From Turritopsis dohrnii (taxonomy: Eukaryota > Cnidaria > Hydrozoa > Anthoathecata > Oceaniidae): DNA of 64,000 bases. The notes below the pieces were generated by a model. The model searched no databases and had not been told where the DNA came from. It saw only the letters and a list, made by a program, of their open reading frames with translations. Positions within the stretch are counted from its first letter, which is position 1; each line of letters starts with the position of its first letter. Made by a program: the position numbers and the translations under genes. The DNA is taken from contig BQMF02000007.1 of the NCBI GenBank assembly GCA_027922465.2, positions 2,046,001 through 2,110,000 on the forward strand. Direction: 5' to 3'. Shown here one piece after another: positions 59,986 through 64,000 of the stretch.

Positions 59986-62900
59986 ATGGATTTGTGGAAG
60001 TTTTTCAATTTTGCACATTGTGATGCACCCCTTTATGATGTGAGTTTTATTGCTTTCATTGCTCTCTATTTATTTATTGATTTAATAAGATGGTTTGTTA
60101 GTTAGAAGTACCTCCTTTCAAGGAAATCAAATCTTATCATATTCACTAGTAGCAAACACTCTCCTGTGTATGTGGAAAAAATCAAAGGCTGTAATTTAAA
60201 TTTGATAAAATAGTTTGAATCCAAATATACAAAGGAATCGTGTTTGATGCTTTATTTATTTACTGCTTTCATAAAGTTCTGCAGTTGTGTTGGAAATTTT
60301 GATACTGGTACACTTAGTATTTTTATTGAATACTCTTCTAGTATGCAGTAAGGCGAGCAGATCCCAAAGATCTTCGTACAATCTTTTACAAGGTGAGTAA
60401 TCAATGTTTGCTGCCACCATGTTCTGTTTAGAAATGACTATTGTTTTTGACGTTTGATATAGCACGAAATTTCTTGCTGCCAAAAAATGTTGGAATTTCA
60501 ATGTTATATTATTCATGGGGAATGACTATTGTTCAAAGTTCAACAACAATAGGCTTTCAGTTTTCAGTTTCATATACTTAACTTTTGATGGTATTTTCTA
60601 ATTTGAACCCATTCACAAAAACTAACCATTTTAAAACTTGCATGCTAATTTAATTTTTATTCTGATAATACCTAACATAGCATTTTCAATATCTAGTATG
60701 CTAGTGTCCAGAAAGATGGAATTAGATATATTACACCTACTGATCTTATACGAGATCTCTTGCAAATGGATGCTGCATGTTTTAACAAAAAAACGCTGAG
60801 CTTGTTCTCAGGTGTTGTTGACCAGACCAAAAATGGGTACGTTTTTGATATTGTCATTTTTTTTTAGATAATGTTATATTATTTAATATGTTTTTATTTT
60901 ATCCTTTTTTCAGCCTGATATCCTACGAAGAATTTCAAGATTTTGAAGCTTTGTTATGTACAGTAGATGCCAAATACAGATTGTGTTTTGAAATGTTTGA
61001 TTTGGATGGAAAAGGAACTGTTACATTTGGTATGAGATTGTCTATATTTGTTCTTCTTTCCTGGTTCAGTTTATTTGATTTTCTAGTGTGAGCTGATCTT
61101 CATTGCAAGTTATGTTATAAGCATCCTTACTCTCTTTCTCTCTATGATTGTTTTGGCCCTTTCATAAAATGAATGTCTTTTTATGCTCTGATCTGAGATG
61201 TGCATCGGCTGCCTTTGGAATTCTTTAGATGAATTCAAAATAATGATGGAAAGCCAAATAAATGCGAGGACACATCCATTTGATTACAACTCAGAATTTG
61301 TCAAAATGTATTTTGGTGCTAACAAAAAAAATGCTGTCAACTATCAGGAATTCACGCAATTACTCAAGGTGGTTATTTATTTATTTTTATATCATAAAAG
61401 ATGAGAGTGAGTTGACAGAAAGCTTTATTTTCAGTAGTTCAGTTCATTTTGAGTTTGGAGCACTAAAGCCTTTCCCATTTAATCCCCATGGATGTTAATG
61501 TAGGTGTCTTCAATTCATAGAATTTAAACAAGGAATACCTGCGGCAGCTGCATCAACAAAAAGCCAAAGATGGATATATTTCCACCTTGCAGTTTTCTGA
61601 AATTCTTAAAGTTGGATGCAGTCACAAGCTGACTCCATATATTGTTGATAACATAATGGCGGCTGTAAGTTTGTTTTCTAGGATATATTTTTCTATGCTT
61701 GGTTTTCGTACCGACTGATGGCTGACTGTTTATTGTTCATTCTCACAAGGTGACACATTATACTGGAGGGAGACAAGTAAGCACTTCATATTGTATGGCA
61801 TTTTATGACTTGCTTACTAACATGGGCATCTTTGCTGAAATCTTCAAGGAAGCTACAGACCACAAAAAGTTTAAAGAGCTAACGAAAGGTAGTCATGTTG
61901 AATATGAACTTTAAAGGTTAGCGTTCGGCAAATCCTTTTTCAGTAATGTACGATGACGTACGCTATGTAAGAGAAGACTGTACACTCAAATTCAAAGTTG
62001 TCTATCGTGTATAAAGTGTTAGTTCATACAAATACATGTCAAAGAGTCTTTCAGTTTTTATAATAATAATAATAATAATATAATAATGATATATTTCATA
62101 GTATCTCCAAAATTTTACAATTGGCTCTTCACCTGGAAATTGAGAAGATTATGTATATGCAGCGTCTAAAAAATATCGTATATTAAAAAAAATAATGGCA
62201 GAAATTAGAGAGACAGTCGTAGTATGGGACGTGGCTAGGTGTGGATAAGGTGAAGGTAGAGTAGTACCAGATAGTCGTAAACCAAAAAGAATGTCGACTG
62301 AAGTTATGAAAACTAGGAAATGGGACATGACTAAACCTAAGGACTAACGTAATGTAAACCGATGTGTAGGACCAAATTGAGGTTAGAACCGAATATTAGA
62401 AAAAAAAAACTGTTAATATATATAAACTTATAAATTAATTCCTCCATGGCAGTAAAGATAGAACTTGGACTCAAAAAGCAATCTATAACCATCATAAGTA
62501 ACTCGTTTCTTAAGGAATGCCATAAGCACTTCTTCGTTGTCGTTGAACTGAAAGAGAGTGGATAGTGTTAAAGTGTTTAGTGAAGGAGTGTTGATATTTT
62601 GATAATGTTGAATGGCTGGCTAGTGGCACTTAGCTTTTAAGGGTTAATATGTTGTTCTTAATGTGGCGTTCTTTAATTTGTTACTTCCCACGTACGATAA
62701 TGCATACGTACGTACACATGTACAGCGATTTGTTGGACTCTATGTCATTATGTCATTTATAACTCATCAATAACATACCAATGCATGACTTTTGTTTTGT
62801 TTAGAGGAGATATTACAAGCCTCACAACGTTACCCACAGGTGATAACTGATCGAACTTATAAATTTCAATGAATTTATTTTCCTTTTTAAAGCATTTTAT

Positions 62901-63539
62901 TGAGTGCAAAAAATCTAGTTAAATCTAGTTTGTAGAAATTACATGCCAATATAAATTCACTCACACACTTTTCAAGGTTCAGATCTAAACATTTTCAGTC
63001 TTTACTGTTCAGCTGGTCTGACCACATGCAGGTTCTCCTCTTCCAAATGTTATCATTTTTGTCAGAGAGTTTGGTTGAAAAATTGTGTAAGAGGTGGCTC
63101 TAGAGGAGACACTTTTTTCTAGGCTTCAAAATTGAAGGCTGTCAATTTTTTCATTGATGAAAATTAAAAACACTCAAGTTTTAAGATCGAGATGGTTGAA
63201 ATTCTTTCAAACACCATTAACAATAAAAATATATTAACTTTGAAATCACATAAGTATGATTATTTTTTTTAGGTGACACCACTCCAAGTGGAGATTCTGT
63301 ACGATCTATGTACAGTTCCATATCCTGGCAAAGGGTAAATCATCATATTCCACTAATTTCTATGGTTGTAAACAATCTACTCAAAATCTAACAAAATGAT
63401 TATTGTCCATTGCTTGCCAATTTGATTTGAGTTTCATTTCCATTGCTTTTTCTTTAGAAAAGTTTCTTTGGTGGATACATTCAAGCTAATACCTAAAATA
63501 GATCCTTTGACTGTGTTCTCCAAAATACATGAATTCAAG
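59986..63539 (+). CDS. Mitochondrial aspartate/glutamate carrier, EF-hand half (partial)
   Basis: Exons 60342-60392, 60697-60836, 60914-61029, 61229-61368, 61521-61664, 61750-61888, 62805-62839, 63273-63334 and 63458-63539 join in phase. They match the N-terminal calcium-sensing half of citrin/aralar: RRADPKDLRTIFYK, KDGIRYITPTDLIRDLL, SGVVDQTKNGLISYEEFQDF, the EF-hand loop DLDGKGTVTFDEF, PFDYNSEFVKMYFGANKK, YQEFTQLLK, TPYIVDNIMAA, VTPLQVEILYDL. The protein exchanges mitochondrial aspartate for glutamate plus a proton (malate-aspartate shuttle) and responds to cytosolic calcium. The six-helix carrier domain lies beyond the right edge. The first coding exon is uncertain: 59986-60039 (MDLWKFFNFAHCDAPLYD, phase fits) is a candidate but has no counterpart in the family. 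The window ends within an intron after 63539. Confidence 0.9.
62061..62092 (+). repeat. TAA/AAT trinucleotide microsatellite
   Basis: About ten AATAAT units in the large intron 61889-62804 of the aspartate/glutamate carrier gene. The rest of the intron is unremarkable. Confidence 0.7.
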
Positions 63540-64000
63540 GTAGGTCTGTATGTTCAAGATTGGTCACACTTTTGTCAGCAAATTGTTTACGGCAAGTTTC
63601 AACCCTTTTCATTGTTCTTTAGCAATTTTGAAGTGACTAATCTACTTATTTTGAAAAATCAAGTTTGAATCCCTGATTAACCCCTGACGAACCCTTTGAA
63701 ACCCGTCAGAAAGATGCCATGCTGAGAGGACACTTGACTTTGAGTTCATCGTCACTTTTCATCCTGGATGCCGGACCGGACTGAATAAAATTATGCTAAC
63801 TATCAAGTCGGCTGATATAAGCTGACAAATTGTGCCAGCAGGTATGATATGTTATGGTATCCAGGATGAAAAGTATGTTGTAATCATCCCCTCTGTTTTC
63901 AAACAGGGTAGCTCCTTTTACGAAGGAATTACTGCTAGTTCGATTTCTTGCATTAACTTCATATAATCACCAGAATGTGGCTGAAGATTTGTTTCTCCAC

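Overview
This is a eukaryotic, very AT-rich, intron-containing animal window. The gene set (SWEET-type sugar transporter, mitochondrial aspartate/glutamate carrier, large NACHT-WD40 protein, secreted expansin-like protein) and the repeats (Penelope-like elements with hammerhead motifs, CR1/L2-like LINEs, hAT and Harbinger-type elements, a Helitron, tRNA-derived SINEs) suggest an invertebrate. A cnidarian such as a hydrozoan fits best, but this is inferred from family content and not proven. All multi-exon models were built by reading GT/AG junctions and checking that codon phase carries across them.

Layout. 1-2 kb: 5' part of a secreted expansin-like gene on the minus strand, running off the left edge, with a decayed relative behind it at 2.3-2.5 kb. 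3.5-5.2 kb: a two-exon plus-strand gene for an unrecognised 503-residue protein with internal Trp repeats. 5.7-21 kb: a transposon-dense block: a HARBI1 remnant, a tRNA-like SINE carrying a hammerhead ribozyme, two LINE fragments, a hAT element nested in one of them, two related MITEs, a Penelope-like element broken by an insertion and a frameshift, a long-TIR transposon and an alpha-tubulin retropseudogene. 21.5-32 kb: a 16-exon minus-strand NACHT-WD40 gene with repeats in its introns. 32-47 kb: mostly non-genic, with a deleted LINE, a CCCAG-ended element, a 1.8-kb perfect direct duplication and a MITE. 47.4-58.2 kb: a complete six-exon SWEET gene. Its introns hold two TIR elements, an inverted-arm Penelope-like insertion with a 12-bp target duplication, and an antisense CXC-domain gene. 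58.3-60 kb: tRNA-like repeats. 60-64 kb: 5' half of the mitochondrial aspartate/glutamate carrier gene (SLC25A12/13 type), running off the right edge.

The host genes do not form a pathway; they are independent neighbours. The more unusual material is among the repeats: the hammerhead-bearing SINE at 8.0-8.2 kb, the inverted Penelope-like insertion at 52-53.5 kb, and the TIR element packed with TGCGCAGATATGTAAT-like sites. Among host genes it is the Trp-repeat protein and the animal expansin-like gene. No similarity search or folding program was run; family names come from motifs recognised by eye.
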